Source of the DNA: Climacium dendroides
Lineage: Eukaryota; Streptophyta; Bryopsida; Hypnales; Climaciaceae
DNA: 64,000 nt
Direction of reading: 5' to 3'
NCBI GenBank assembly: GCA_950106755.1
Contig: OX467090.1
Coordinates: 1,612,001-1,676,000 of the forward strand
Shown here piece after piece: positions 1 through 13,299 of this stretch; positions within the stretch are counted from its first letter, which is position 1, and every line of letters begins with the position of its first letter. The translations under genes and the position numbers were made by a program. The notes under the pieces were generated by a model that made no database searches, had not been told where the DNA came from, and saw only the letters and a list, made by a program, of their open reading frames with translations.

Positions 1-466
1 GGACCATCATGTTTAAAGGCCCAAAATTGCTTCAAAATACTCATCCCTAAAGCAAAGTCAAAATCTTCATCAATAATTATTTTTTAACAAATCTAATTGT
101 AGGATCATTTAGTCAACTTGCTCAAGTATATTATTATAAAATTTTAAAGCAAATATCCCCACTAATTGCATGTATAATGCACCTAAATTTCAAAATGCAA
201 ACTTTTCTAGCCTTTTCAAAAGGCGAAGTTTTATCTTTCAAAATTTTTAGAAAAAAACTCATATATCCTGTAAGTTGTGCATTTTGTCAATAAATTTGAA
301 AATGGGTTGAAAACGTATAAAAAAATTTAACCAACAAAACTTTCATATTTATCTTTAAAAAAAATTGTAAAGTGGAAGGTGATATTGAAAGAAAAAACTA
401 ATATGCTAATCATCATACTACTAAAATCATAACTCCCTTTGTAATATCACAAATGCTACCATTAAT

Positions 467-1243
467 ACTAGGGGCTTGTACTTGTTGTGCTACGCATTCA
501 TTGTATCACATATTAGTAAAAATTTGATATATTTGAACAGAATGCATGATAATGATTTCAATAAGTCTTTAAAATAATTATTTTAAATATTTTGTAAAAA
601 TATTTTCAATCATGCATACATAGAAATTGTATTTTCACACAATTTGCAATCACTTCTATAATATCACTTTTTACAAAGGATGATATTATAAAAATAATAT
701 AGTTGTTGCAATTAAGGTGATATTAAAGAGGATTCATAGGATGATATTATAGAGGTAGCAAATCCATTGCTTCTCTTGGCTTTTCACTTCTTTGCACTTT
801 TATGATTTTGTACTTTTGTGAGTTTTGAGCTTTCATGATTTCAATTTTCTATTACTGATTTTGAGAAATTTATTCAGGTGAAGCGATTTTGGATTCTGCA
901 ACAATTAAGTTGTTCACAAAGTTTTTGAGATTTATAAGTTTTTCTTTTCAATTCTTCAATTTGGGTTGCCATTTTTTGTAACAATGGAGTTAAATTTCTA
1001 ATGCATTCTAATGTATGTGTATCTTTTATAGTATTTACCATTGCATATGTTTCATTCATCATTCAATAATTTTCTATTGTACATTTCAATATATGCTTAC
1101 CTATAAAAAAAATTATACAAAGATTTTAGTCATTTTTATTTGAATATTTATTGAAATTTTTGTTCTGCATTCTATCTCATACATAAAAATTCTTATAAAA
1201 TTCTAATGATGAATGCGTAGCATAGCAAGCGCCAACCGCTAGT
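467..1243. mobile_element. TIR-bounded AT-rich element (putative)
   Basis: A 14-bp motif, TGCTACGCATTCAT, occurs at 488-501 and exactly inverted at 1209-1222. The surrounding bases also agree partly: GCTTG lies outside both copies, and ACTAG/CTAGT mark the outer limits. This suggests terminal inverted repeats of a roughly 780-bp non-autonomous DNA element. The interior is AT-rich, carries several copies of GATATTATA, and has no convincing gene. A 62-codon minus-strand frame at 874-1062 is not supported. No clear target-site duplication is visible. Part of the interior (about 640-960) resembles 59.3-59.6 kb, so this is probably a dispersed repeat. Confidence 0.4.
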
Positions 1244-1893
1244 AACTTTTATAAAAAATTAAAAAGTATTAATCACAATGGTAAAATTATTCCATTTTAT
1301 AATTAATATACTATATTTTAATTTTAATTTAAATATTTTCAAAATTGAAAGTAGAAGATGACTTTGTATATTTTTTCGCAAAATAAAACTCTTCATAATT
1401 TTTACCTCATTATTTGGAATTGAATGGTTCAATTTTTTTTTGAGTAGTTATCAATCTATATAATTTCAAAAAATAATTTTATATTTTGAGAATATATTTT
1501 TAGCTGCCGAATTTGACATTGAAATCCAAAAATCTTTCTAACTTTTGCCTTATTTATTTGAATGACATGAAACAAAGCTTCATATATAGATTATGATGAG
1601 TAGCATCCATCCTAAAGAATTACTGCAAAAATTCTAAATTATGAAGTCAATAGAGCCTCTTCAAATTCTTGAAAAGTCCAATGTAGGCTCCTTGATCCTT
1701 TAAGGGATAATAAGGTGGCTAACCTTCTAAGCTTCAAAGAGCATCTCCACTAGCAAATGGTAGAATAGTGCCATTTTTTCAAACTTAGCACATTCCAAAG
1801 CAAAGGAAGGGCCTACTAGTCTATTGTGCCTTTATCAACATCTTAAAAAAAAATCCAAATTGCAAGGTTTTGATGCTTTTTCAAGCCAGATTC

Positions 1894-2271
1894 GAATGCA
1901 ATGACCAAGGTCTTGTTGATAGATCCAAGTCAAACTAAGGAGGGAGTCATGATAGGTTGGCATAGCTAGCACACCTTGCAGTAGTCCAGAGAGAACAATG
2001 AAAGCTCTTTTTCTTTGAAATTTCAAAAACTACGTTTAATGAATTTCAAGTATTGATCACCATTGTAGTCCCTCAACCTTTTGAATGCAATGACTAAGGT
2101 CTTGTTAATAGATCCAAGTCAAATTAAGGAGGGAGTCATGAGAAGTTGGCATAGCTAGCACACCTTGTAGTAGTCTAGAGAGAACAATGGGAGCTCTTTT
2201 TCTTTGAGACTTCAAAAACTACGTTTAATGAATTTCAAGTATTGATCACCATTGTAGTCCCACAACCTTTG
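1894..2271. repeat. 189-bp tandem duplication
   Basis: Two adjacent copies of a 189-bp segment, 1894-2082 and 2083-2271, both begin GAATGCAATGAC and end near CACCATTGTAGTCCC. They differ by scattered substitutions. Neither copy holds a convincing coding frame. The rest of 1244-2690 is AT-rich spacer in which I see nothing further. Confidence 0.85.
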
Positions 2272-2699
2272 TAGTCCATAATCTCTATAATGCGACACTA
2301 AAAAGCCTCCTACAACTATAGCTAGATATCTCTATACCATAGTAGTCCCATACCATCACTACAATCTAATTTTTTCACATCGAAAGGGAAAAAGGGGGGC
2401 TTATACTTTAAAGTGCTCACATTTCCATTCCATAACTATGACAATACTTATAGATTAACCGCCGCCATCAAAAATATGACCAAACCCTTCTTTATGTTAG
2501 TACTGTGGTACAAGTCAAACATGTGAGGCACTGTAGCTTGAGGTGTGGTGACAAAATTGACAAACTCACAAGTCTCCAACCAAGAAATCTCATCCAACCT
2601 TTTTCCAAGGCAGTGTTCTGCGCCCCGGTGGAGATGCTCTTATGTGAAATAGTTACTCTGTAGATTCATCCTGTTATGATGAGTAGTACACGATAATAT

Positions 2700-3263
2700 A
2701 GCGTAATAATGAAGTCCGACCCCTGCGTTCTCCTTGACTTGTTGCAGGCACCGTCATACAGACAGTCTGACGCCTCCTTCAGACTTCATAGCAATCCCTG
2801 AGACGACAGTCGCCAACGAAAAACAACGACGAACGATGAAGTCGACGAACGACGAAGAGAACGACGAACGACGAAGACAGACGAAGAGAGACGACGAAAG
2901 ATGACGAGTCTCTTGAGAAACCCCGGACGACCGCACTTCAGGACTGAGAAAGAGCGGACGACAATGTGTCTCTGTCAGGAAATCGCGCGACGAAGACATT
3001 CCGTCCGTCGGACGGTCGGGCCCCGCGCGCCTCTTCTCTGGCTCTCGTCTCTCCGTTGTCTCTCTCACGCTTCATCACCAAAGCCTGTGTCTTCTCTTCT
3101 CTCCTCTGGCCGCGCCCGCTCGCTCGCTCGCTCGCAACCAACCAACTAAGTTACGCGCTCCCACGATCTCCCTTCCCAATCTCTCAGGCCTCTTTGGCAT
3201 TCCCTGTACGTGTTTCTCGTACGTCCCCTGCATCTCGTCTCTCGTTGCTTAATTTGGCACTCG
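2700..3263 (+). promoter_or_regulatory. CpG-rich promoter and untranslated first exon of the LC8 gene
   Basis: Base composition changes sharply here from AT-rich spacer to a CpG-rich block. The block holds a GACGAACGACGAA-type simple repeat (about 2820-2900), a pyrimidine-rich stretch and a CGCTCGCTCGCTCGC run just before 3140. A good splice donor, CTCG|GTAAGTC, lies at 3263/3264. The block is therefore best read as promoter plus untranslated first exon, joined to the acceptor TTTTTGTAG at 4684 ahead of the LC8 start codon. No TATA box is evident. Several open frames cross this block on both strands, but none has recognisable protein character. The transcription start is not determined. Confidence 0.55.
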
Positions 3264-3355
3264 GTAAGTCATTTTATATTCTCTCCCACTCCTGCCATTG
3301 CTGTCAGACTCTCCCTTCGGTTTTCAATTTGTGCTTTTGTCTGGCGTTTCTGATC

Positions 3356-3955
3356 GTTTCTGAATTTTCTGCGATTGTATGGAGTTTGTTTGTTGCGTGC
3401 ATTATATTTTTACATTGGAGAGGAGTCATATAATATTGATTGCTGTGATGTTTGGTGTGATGTGCGTTGATGGCGATGGCGTTGAATCATGTAGAGATGA
3501 CGTGTTAGCTTTTTAACGGTTTAGGAACATTCTTAGTGCTGAATTTGATTTTCAGCGTCTTTGGAGTGAGGAGTTGAGGAGTTGAGGAGTTGAGGAGCCT
3601 TCTCTGCTGATTGTACGGTTTCGTCGTAGAATTGTAGACCTGCATTTTTTACACGACTGTTTCTGAATTTTCTGCGACGGTGTGGAGTTCGTCTGTTGCG
3701 TCTGATTTTTTTCTGGTTGTTGACAGTGGAGGCTAGTCATGTGTTTTTGCATTGCTGTGATGTATGGTGTGAACTGCGGTGATTGCGGTGCTGTTGGAGC
3801 TTTTGGATCATGGAGAGATCTGTGCTGGCTGTTTAACGGTTTAGGAGCATTCTTAATGTTGAATTTATGATTTTTGTTGCTTTTTGAGTTGTTGGAAAGA
3901 GAAGTTTGACAAGCCGCGTGTACGGTTTTGATATAGAATTGTAGACCTGCATTTT
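3356..3955. repeat. ~300-bp tandem duplication inside the 5'UTR intron
   Basis: Copy one (3356-3658) and copy two (3659-3955) both begin GTTTCTGAATTTTCTGCGA and end with GTAGACCTGCATTTT. They share landmarks in the same order, including GTTTAACGGTTTAGGA-type sequence. Spacing is about 303 bp. A short 9-bp repeat (GAGGAGTTG, several times, about 3567-3597) lies only in copy one. The duplication lies wholly inside the putative leader intron of the LC8 gene. Confidence 0.8.
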
Positions 3956-4736
3956 AAATACAAGCTTAGCATCGTGTTCGGTGCTGCTTCTTCGCTAATT
4001 AGTTAGTAGTTTTGGTCACTGTTATTATTGTAGTAAATGGGAGAGGGAGAACAACGCCTGGCTGCTGAGATGTTGCTGATGAAATGCCAGACTTTTCTGA
4101 TGTTGTCTGCTGTATGCAACTCCTAGGGTTTCGTTGATGTGATTTTTTAACCGTATTCTGAAACTACCGCTTAAAAATCAGCACAGAAATCTCTAATTCT
4201 ATGTAACGTTCTGATTTATTGACTACGCATTTGACTCTTTTTAGTCTGAAATTCTCCGCCATGGCGCTATGGATTAACCTACAGAGCTTCCTTACATTTC
4301 ACGAAGTATCTGTATTGTATTGCTTTTGGGTCTGGCTCCGTATGATTATAATTGCCGTAGCATTGTTCCACTGTCAATTACTCTTCTAATCCGACGGTTT
4401 CATAACGATTGGCAATGTCCGAAGGTTTTCTCTCCTTTGTCGTGTGATAATGTTATTCACGTCTATCATGAGAAGATTATATAGCTTTCTTATGTTTTCT
4501 ATTAATGCAGTAAAAATTTGAGAATGCTCCTTGATGTGTGTCATACACACATGGTGTAACAGGTGGTGGCGCACGTCTGAAATATTCTGCTGCAATTTTA
4601 GATGACTTATATTAAGAATTTTTGGTCTTCGATCGTAAGTAATGCCTTACATGTAGAGTTCTGACTTCGAAATGCTTTTTGTAGTGGAGCCGTGGGAGGA
4701 CGCATTGTTTGAGAAAGTAGTTGATCGATTTCAACG

Positions 4737-5779
<1,043 letters not shown>

Positions 5780-8572
5780 TAATATGCAAGGCACCATGGA
5801 AGTAGGGTTTCGATTCGAAAAAACCTTGACCCATGAGGCAAAAGAATAATTATAATTGGAGGTTTTCATAGGAACTATGCAACATCTGACACTGACTGGA
5901 CCTCCAATCTTTCTCTCTCACTCCATTCCTTTTACCTTTTAAAGAACTAGAACCTTAAGCGATGACGCTAGCGCATGACTAATTCAGGGATGTACGTCAT
6001 CTGCAAACTATGGGCTCGGGGTATGGATTAGCACGATGAATTTGGCTGGTCAGAAAGTTGACAGCAACTTACATCTACAACTTATGATGTGGTACGCTTC
6101 CATTAGATGCTTTTGACGCTGTTGCTGTAAAACATTCTCCTGTTTATGTATGCAATTGCATATGTAACTGGAACTACTGTCTCTTCGTCCTGCACGCTAG
6201 TTCTAGAATCGGTGCCTTCGGGCCATAGAAATCCTCTGCACTCTGCTTGCGTGGCGGTGTAGGCAAATTCGACAAGGCTGGTGTTGGCTCCTGTGGCTTT
6301 TAATTTTGTCCACTACACAAAAGCAACATGGACTGCGACTTACTACTGCCATGTTAAGCACTGAACGTAAGAAAATCATACCAGCCTCTCTGTTTGAATT
6401 TGCAAAGCTTCTATGTATCAGGGATCTTTCAAAACCTATTTCAACTGATGTGCACGTTTTTCCGTCTCTTGATTTTCGACATATTGTGGACTATCTTAGT
6501 TCTGTCAATTGTTTTTCTAGAAAGACTGCATGACTCCGACCAGTTATTCGTTGCTTGTAAGTGCGATGACCTTGCGTTTCAGCAACTGTGTTGAGTTTAA
6601 CATTTACTTGCGTTATCGGCATGCAGCTGAGGGTTGATCTTTCTGTTCGAATTGAATGCCATGCATGCATGTAACTTTGTTGAGAGATCAGAGCGATTGG
6701 TATTCCTTAATTTCAAAACCAAGCGGTACTGCGTACCGTTGTAAGAGGTACTGACAGATATTGGTGCTTGATCGTCTTTCGAGGGTAACCAGCGCGGGCG
6801 AAACCTTAGCTTATAGCCAGGGATTCGGCAGCTTCCACTCCGATTGCTGTTTAATACCGCACGGTGGGCAGTCGATTCGGGGTAGGTGGCAGTGTGGCAA
6901 GGACACCTACAGACTATTGATAAGGATTGCCGATGTTACAGAATATCTCAATTTGCCACGTTTGAGAAAACTCGAGAAACTCGAGATTCAATACGTGAAA
7001 CCCTAAAATGTAAATGTCGAACGCGCATCGTTGCAACTTGACGGTCTCGACTCTTGCCTACGTGGTGGTAACCGTTCCTAACTAAGCCGTTAGCCATAGT
7101 CTGCCAGCTAGTAACCACGCTGCTTTAGCCCATTATTTCCGGCAGTGTCTTCAGTTACCTTCGAGTTCGTCATCGAGCACGCCGAAATGACCGAGATGGT
7201 TTTGTCACTCAGTGGTATGGCGAAGGGTCAGTGTGCGTGATGAAGATTGCGATTTCGTGAAGGCGTGCACTCGGAAGCATGTGGGTATTTCCAGGGTTTT
7301 ATGGTAAGTACGCACCTGTGAAGAACTGAACATATTGGACGGACTTTGCTCTCCACCCCTTTTTACCTTTAGAATATTTATGGAATATCAAATCCCTTTC
7401 AAACAACGAAATAACAGCGGCGTAACAGTAGGCATATCTCAGTTGGGTGCAATCAATCGATTGCCGTTCAAATTCAATCGGTTGATCTCTTTTAATTAGT
7501 TCTCACTCCTTGTTACCTCTTGTTCGGTAAGATCACCGCGTGTGGGTTCGTTTCGAAATATCATTTTCCGAAGCATTATTCCTGGGAGGCGAATTATCGA
7601 TTACATTGTACAGATTGCGCTGAGTGAGTTTTTTGGATGAACACTCATCACTTGCAATCACTGTGGTGAATGTGTTTAAGCCACAAATTTGAGTAATTGG
7701 TGCTACTACTTAGACACATGGTCCTGCACTAAATTGAGCATGCATATGTTATCTCTGTCAAGTCTCCCACTGTGATTTGATCTCCTTTATATTGCTTTTG
7801 AAAAACGAAGTAGCAGTTCAGCTACGGTTGTGTGCAGCCAATATATGAAGCAATTCATGCATCTTAGTGTGTGCAGCCAATATATGAAGCAATTCATACA
7901 TCTTAGTGAGAGCATACATATATATTATCAATTGCTGATTACCCAACTATTGAAGCAGACTAGTGAACTGCCTTGTCATCCTAATGCATTGTGCTTGATA
8001 CATAAAGTGGTACTGAATCCCAAGATTGCAGTGATGTTGAGAAACTGTAAACACATGTGACTATTGCAACCGTGCAACATTGATGCAGTCTTGGAAATCC
8101 AAATTAGTTTAGGAGGGTGCATGAAGTTCATCAACTGAGCCAGCTGTGGAAATTATAGAGTGAAATAAATGAATAAAACATAATCTTATGAAGGGGACAA
8201 TTAGAAGAATTGCATAGGCATGTTGGCCCAAACTACCTTAAGACTCAGTTCCCCATGTTCACTATTGTGCAACCTCAAAGGTTTCTTGATTTTGCAGGAT
8301 GGCAGATGTCCAATGTGATAAAATAAAAAATCCCCTTACTAAGTGGCACACTCAGAATCTAACATATGTGCTCATGGAAAGTGATTCATGAATGATGAGC
8401 TAACTAAGAATTGAATGGCACTTGGAGACCAGTACTGTCTGCAAACAGTTTCCTTCAAATGCTGATAAGTTATGGACTAGTACCGGTTGAGACTTCACAG
8501 TATGGAGTGAAGATTGCAGCACAAATTGTAGCTTCTGTATTTGGATGATCTGCAATTAAGCTCCATGCCATC
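5780..8572. other. Intergenic stretch between LC8 and SSNA1 genes
   Basis: This 2.8 kb has moderate GC content and no convincing gene on either strand. Open frames such as 6306-6533 and 6761-7006 have no recognisable protein character. It may contain the LC8 3'UTR and upstream or untranslated parts of the next gene. The only clear structure is a small tandem duplication near 7.83 kb. Confidence 0.5.
7830..7907. repeat. 39-bp tandem duplication
   Basis: Two adjacent 39-bp copies (7830-7868 and 7869-7907) begin GTGTGCAGCCAATATATGAA and differ at a single position (CATGCATC versus CATACATC). The near identity indicates a recent duplication. Confidence 0.9.
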
Positions 8573-11284
8573 ATGCACACTGATGCCAAGGACCTCGCTT
8601 TGAGTATGTTTCAAAGAGAGCAAGAGCGATCATGTGAACGTCAAAGGGAGTTGGAAGCTGAGCCAAAGGAGTCTAGTACTGGTGACAAAGGCCCACAAGG
8701 ATCCATGGCAATGAAGGTCTACAACATGGAGCTCATTCATTGTAAGTCAGTGGCAGCAGGCACAGACCTGAGTAGTGTACTCATTTGTAGTAAATGCCAG
8801 CCATTCAAGTTTTTTTTTGTTGGGTTTTGTTGGGTTTTTAAAAAAAAAATTGTCAGCAACATTCAACCCTGCTCTCTCTCTCTCTCTCCCTCATGATGAT
8901 GCCTTGGAGAAAAAAATGAGCTTTTATTGGCACACTCATGCATGGTCACAGGTTGATGTGTGGAAGTTGATATTGGTTACATTAGATGTGTACAAGAAAA
9001 AGACAGAATTTTCAGGATAAATTAACCTTACGAGGAGGTGGTTTTACCCTCTTTTATTAGTCCCCTTTCCAACATTTTTCAGCATTAAAGAAGGTTTCTT
9101 TTGGGTGGACTAAATTATTAGTACATCATTGCCCATCATTACCATGTTAGCTTCAGGCTGAAAACACCCTAAACTTTTGGTTTTGGCCATGTGATAATAT
9201 CTCTATTAATCCTCCTTCCAAGGTTTTAGTCTAGGAGAAAATTTCTCCTCTATTCTCAGAATTGTGCGCATTTCTTCTATTCTCCATGTTCGTGTAATAT
9301 AGAGAAGGGTAAGTTCTTTCAAATTTTGCTCAATAATTCTCGGAGTCGCTCACATTTTTGTCTCTTCTCTAAGGAGTAAAAATAAAGGACTTTGTTGAAT
9401 ATCTAGCCTCAACTATATTCAACCATAATTACATTCTTGTTGCAAATTAATTGAGCATGGAGGGTGGCAAATCAATATACAAGATGCAAAGACCTAACTC
9501 CTAAGAGCCAAAATATTTAAATTTTTACTTCCACATCTATTAATAGGAGTTGAGATTAATAAATAATTCAAAAAATTTGTAAGAGCATAAAAACATATCA
9601 ATAGGTATAAGAAATCATATTTTCAAGGAAGTTTTGAACAATTAAAAACTATTATGGAAGTTAGTAGGTATAAGAAATCATGTCTAAATTGCCTTTCTAT
9701 ATTTTAATTTTTTTAGTTAAATTTGGCACCTAGGGGTTAAAAATGGTTTAATGGGTGGTGTATTTTTGAATTGCTTGTTTGCAGTTAAAACCTTAATATA
9801 ACAGAGCCCATGAGGGGGGGCCATTGTGTTTTTCCTTGCTAGAGGCTCAAGGGGCGAACCAAAGTTTTGAGTGGTTGGATAGATATAACTTATTTTTAGC
9901 TACGTACATGATATTAATTTTATCATGTTGGACAATATCATGTGTGGCTGTTGGGCTTGCTCTGAAATTATAGCTACATTGTTACAAGTGGACCTAGGCA
10001 TTGAGGAGCTTCGTGAAAAGAAAGACAAGATCAAGAAGGTGATGCAGTTGGAAGAGGAGGAGAAGGCCAACATCCAAAGGGAATTGACCACCCTCACTAA
10101 GCGCTTGGCGATCATCGATGCCTCTTTGTCTGAAAAGTATGCATATGTGGATGAATACGATAAGACCATTCAAGAGGTTGAATCTGCTTATTCTAAGGTA
10201 CAATAGCAATATAATTTCTTGAATTACTTCAACTTGGTCTATTAATACCCCTCTCAAGATTTATAAGGTAACATCACCTAATTCAACTGCTTTCTAAAAC
10301 CATACACTCTAGATTCTTGCCTAAAATGTATTGTCATCATTCATGAGAGTTTAAGGTTGGTTTTAAAAACACAAATTTTTCAACATTTTGAGAATTAGTA
10401 GTTTATTCATATGGTGACTATCCAAAAAATGCATTCTAAGAGAATCTAGAATCCCCTTTTGACTACCAACAAGACCCCACCAAAAAAAATTAGATATAAT
10501 AAAGGGAACCATGCTCAATTGCTTATTTGTGCAATGAGTTACCTTATGTGATGTGTTCTTTTTAAAAGTTATTAATTTTTTTTTTCTTGAACTTGCTAGA
10601 TTCCAATTCAATCAATTATAGTCTTTCTTGAATTCCTCAAATTTTGTTGAATGTCCTTCATTTGATGCACACCTAAATTTTGACCTAAAGTTATGACACA
10701 TGAAAAATACATACTTTGGGTCAAATATCTCATGTTGGATCTTCATCAAGGCTTTCTTTATGGCTTTCTAGTGCCAAATTACACCAGAGAAAGTTACATT
10801 GGCTTAAAAATACCCCCCAAAATGCCAAAAAACTTCAAATTTAAAAAAATAAAATTGGATGAAATCACCAGATTGTGGATGAACACTGAATTATAGACAC
10901 GTGATATGTGTTAATGTGATATTTTCTATCCAATACGTGGGTGAATATTAAAATTTGGAGCAAACACTATAACATTTTATATCGCCACTTTCGCACTTCT
11001 TAAAAAATGAAAAAAAAGCCTTGATCCTCATCAACTTTCAGCGAATGATCTTATGCACTTGTGAGACACCCAAGCTGATGAATTTCTAGTTAGTTCTACT
11101 GTTGAAAAATCGAGGCTGCCTGGGAAGAAAATGCAAACTGAAGAGCAAAGGTTGGCAGTTGCCACTGACTGAGTCTCCTAATTGAACCATAATTTCTTCT
11201 GTGCAGATTTTAGAGAGTTCGCAGGCTCTTCTGCATGTGCTGAAGACTGAAAATTCTAATCAAATTCTGCAAAGTGCAAGATAA
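8573..11284 (+). CDS. SSNA1: SSNA1/DIP13-like microtubule-associated coiled-coil protein
   Basis: Three exons: 8573-8741, 9998-10197 and 11207-11284. They give 148 residues from the first ATG, which follows an in-frame TGA, or 104 residues from the internal ATG at 8705. Family proteins are about 110-120 residues, so the internal start is plausible. SSNA1 (NA14), DIP13 in Chlamydomonas, is a small coiled-coil protein of basal bodies, axonemes and microtubules. Family signatures run across both junctions: YNMELIHC|IEELREKKDKI, EEEEKANIQREL, DEYDKTIQEVESAYSK|ILESSQALLHVLK. Donors are CATT|GTAAGTCAG and TCTAAG|GTACAA; acceptors are GACCTAG and CTGTGCAG. All phases fit. Most of the protein is predicted coiled coil. 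Introns exceed 1 kb each. Exon assignments are mine; the start codon is uncertain. Confidence 0.88.
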
Positions 11285-12552
11285 TGAACCAGCCAGGTAC
11301 TAACTAAAGGTAGAACCACCCATTACCAACCAGTACCTCATTACCAACCAGTAGAGTGGGAGAAATGTGGCAGAAGTTGACACTCATTTCAGAATTTTTT
11401 TTGGGGGGGGGAGGAATGGTTTAATAAAGCTTCTTAGTTGGATGACATGACACATGGCATTCTCATTACCAAATTGTATGACACATGTGTCTCATTTTTT
11501 ATGCCCAAGTTAACATGAAAAAGTCTCTCTGATTGAGTGATTTTGTGTGACTCTATAGTTTGGACATGGGTCCAGGCCCTCTGGCACCTTCTATAATTCC
11601 TAGTAATTTCAGATCAAAGTGAAAAATAATCAAAATTTTGGCAATCTTCCTCATTTCTATGTCTGCAATTATGAAAATTTTCTTCTTGCCTCACAGCACT
11701 CCAGATCATATCTGCAATACCTTAACTGATCGACTATGGGTGGTTCTACCTTAACTCATGTCTCCCTAGCCAGACATACAAACTTCACAAACTTCACTTA
11801 TTCATGTTATTATTATTATTTTTAATGGTCTGAGAGATTCCTTCCAACTTTTAATCAAAGAAGTACAGACCCAAGTTATGTTAATATGAATTTGCTAACC
11901 AGACGCATTGAAACAGAATGCAGATCATTTGAACTTCCACCAAGCCAAGAATTAGAGTATCAATTTCAGCATTTGGCTTTTCCCTCAACGGTTATAATTG
12001 CTCTTGAGATTCAGCCGGCAATGGCTCTGCATTGGGGAAGAGCTAGAGATGGTTACGGAGTAAGTTATTACCGAGAGGTTTAGCTAAAAATTAGCAATCT
12101 TTGAGTATATTCACCATCTGTAACTGCCATAGTTTGACACAAATATGGACAAGGTAGGAAGAATAGGACACATGAAGGAGAAGGGTAATGCTGGTTGCAT
12201 AACTTATGTGAATGAAGAGTGGGTTGGGGATAGTTCTACTATTTAAGCCTTTAGGATGTATGACTGCAATAGTAACACAATTTTTCCACCTCTCTATCTT
12301 TAAGAACAATGGCTCACGGTCTGTTCGCACCAGTAATTATGGCAACAATATTAGGATAGGAACAGGTAAAAGATGGGGGGAGTTCCCACCGGAATATTAC
12401 AGTATTTCTTGAGCCTGTGTGGGTGTAGAGCTGGTGTTCAACTGAGGTCGCTGTTGTGAGCACTTATGGCACAGATTATTGTATACATTGTTTTGGAGTA
12501 AGTACTTCTAAATGTACAAGAATGGCAATTTAATGTTATAGGCCAGTGGCTA

Positions 12553-12642
12553 GCATGGTTGTCATACTAGATAAGTTACTATTCATTTTTCGTCCTACAT
12601 GACAAGAAATGAATAGGAACTTGTCTAGTATGACAACCATGC
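12553..12642. mobile_element. Hairpin MITE, GGTTGTCATACT family, short copy
   Basis: This is a 90-bp near-perfect palindrome. The left arm, GCATGGTTGTCATACTAGAT, is answered by its complement ending at 12642, with the loop at about CCTACATGAC. The same arms occur in a longer copy at 50.17 kb, so this is a dispersed MITE family. No coding capacity and no obvious target duplication. Confidence 0.85.
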
Positions 12643-12820
12643 CGCAGTAGGCAATCCATTAACATACAACCGTCTTTTTAAATGACTTATTAGTAGTAAT
12701 AACCACTGATGAAACTCTATTGGTCCATCTCTGAGTCTTCCATCGTAGAAAACATCAGTAGTTCAGGTGGCACAGCTTGTGAAAAACACGATAGTGAGGC
12801 CAAATATCAGTTGTAGCAAA

Positions 12821-12886
12821 CAAGGAATGAGTGACGAAAAATGTTGGACTAGACAAGGAATGAGTGACGGAAAGTACTAGACTAGT
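12821..12886. repeat. 33-bp tandem duplication
   Basis: CAAGGAATGAGTGACG begins at 12821 and again at 12854. The two 33-bp copies have diverged by a few bases. Confidence 0.7.
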
Positions 12887-13190
12887 TCCAAGCTTGTTTC
12901 TCAGTGAACTATCCTTCTCTTTGTTCAAGGTGGGCCTTTATCTAATAACAACGTTCCTATCTACAGCTTAGTGCAAACAAACCCTCATTAACCTTTGCTT
13001 GTTTATTGAAAGAAGTTATGCACAATATCTCTCAATGTCTTGAGGCAACCAAGGAATGAGCACCCATTATCAACTTACTCCTAACTATTAGCACCTAAAG
13101 TATGAACATGAGTTGGGAAGGGAGGTGTGATCAATTGTGCATCATGAAAGGAAGCCTTTGAGAGAAACTTTGAAATAGAGTCATTCTCTG

Positions 13191-13299
13191 AATTCATCAT
13201 CATTAGAACAAACATAGAGCTTTAGAAGGGCCATATGTTTGATTCTATAAATTCATCGTCATTAGAACAAACATGAAGCTTCAAAAGAGCCGTATGTTC
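13191..13299. repeat. 59-bp tandem duplication
   Basis: AATTCATC(A/G)TCATTAGAAC occurs at 13191 and 13250. The similarity runs through GAGCCATATGTT-like sequence, so two diverged 59-bp copies are adjacent. Confidence 0.7.

Noticed and set aside
2754..3433. Overlapping open frames of 67-155 codons on both strands of the CpG-rich block
   Set aside because: They arise from stop-poor GC-rich sequence, are Arg/Ser-rich without family character, and overlap an apparent leader exon with a strong donor.
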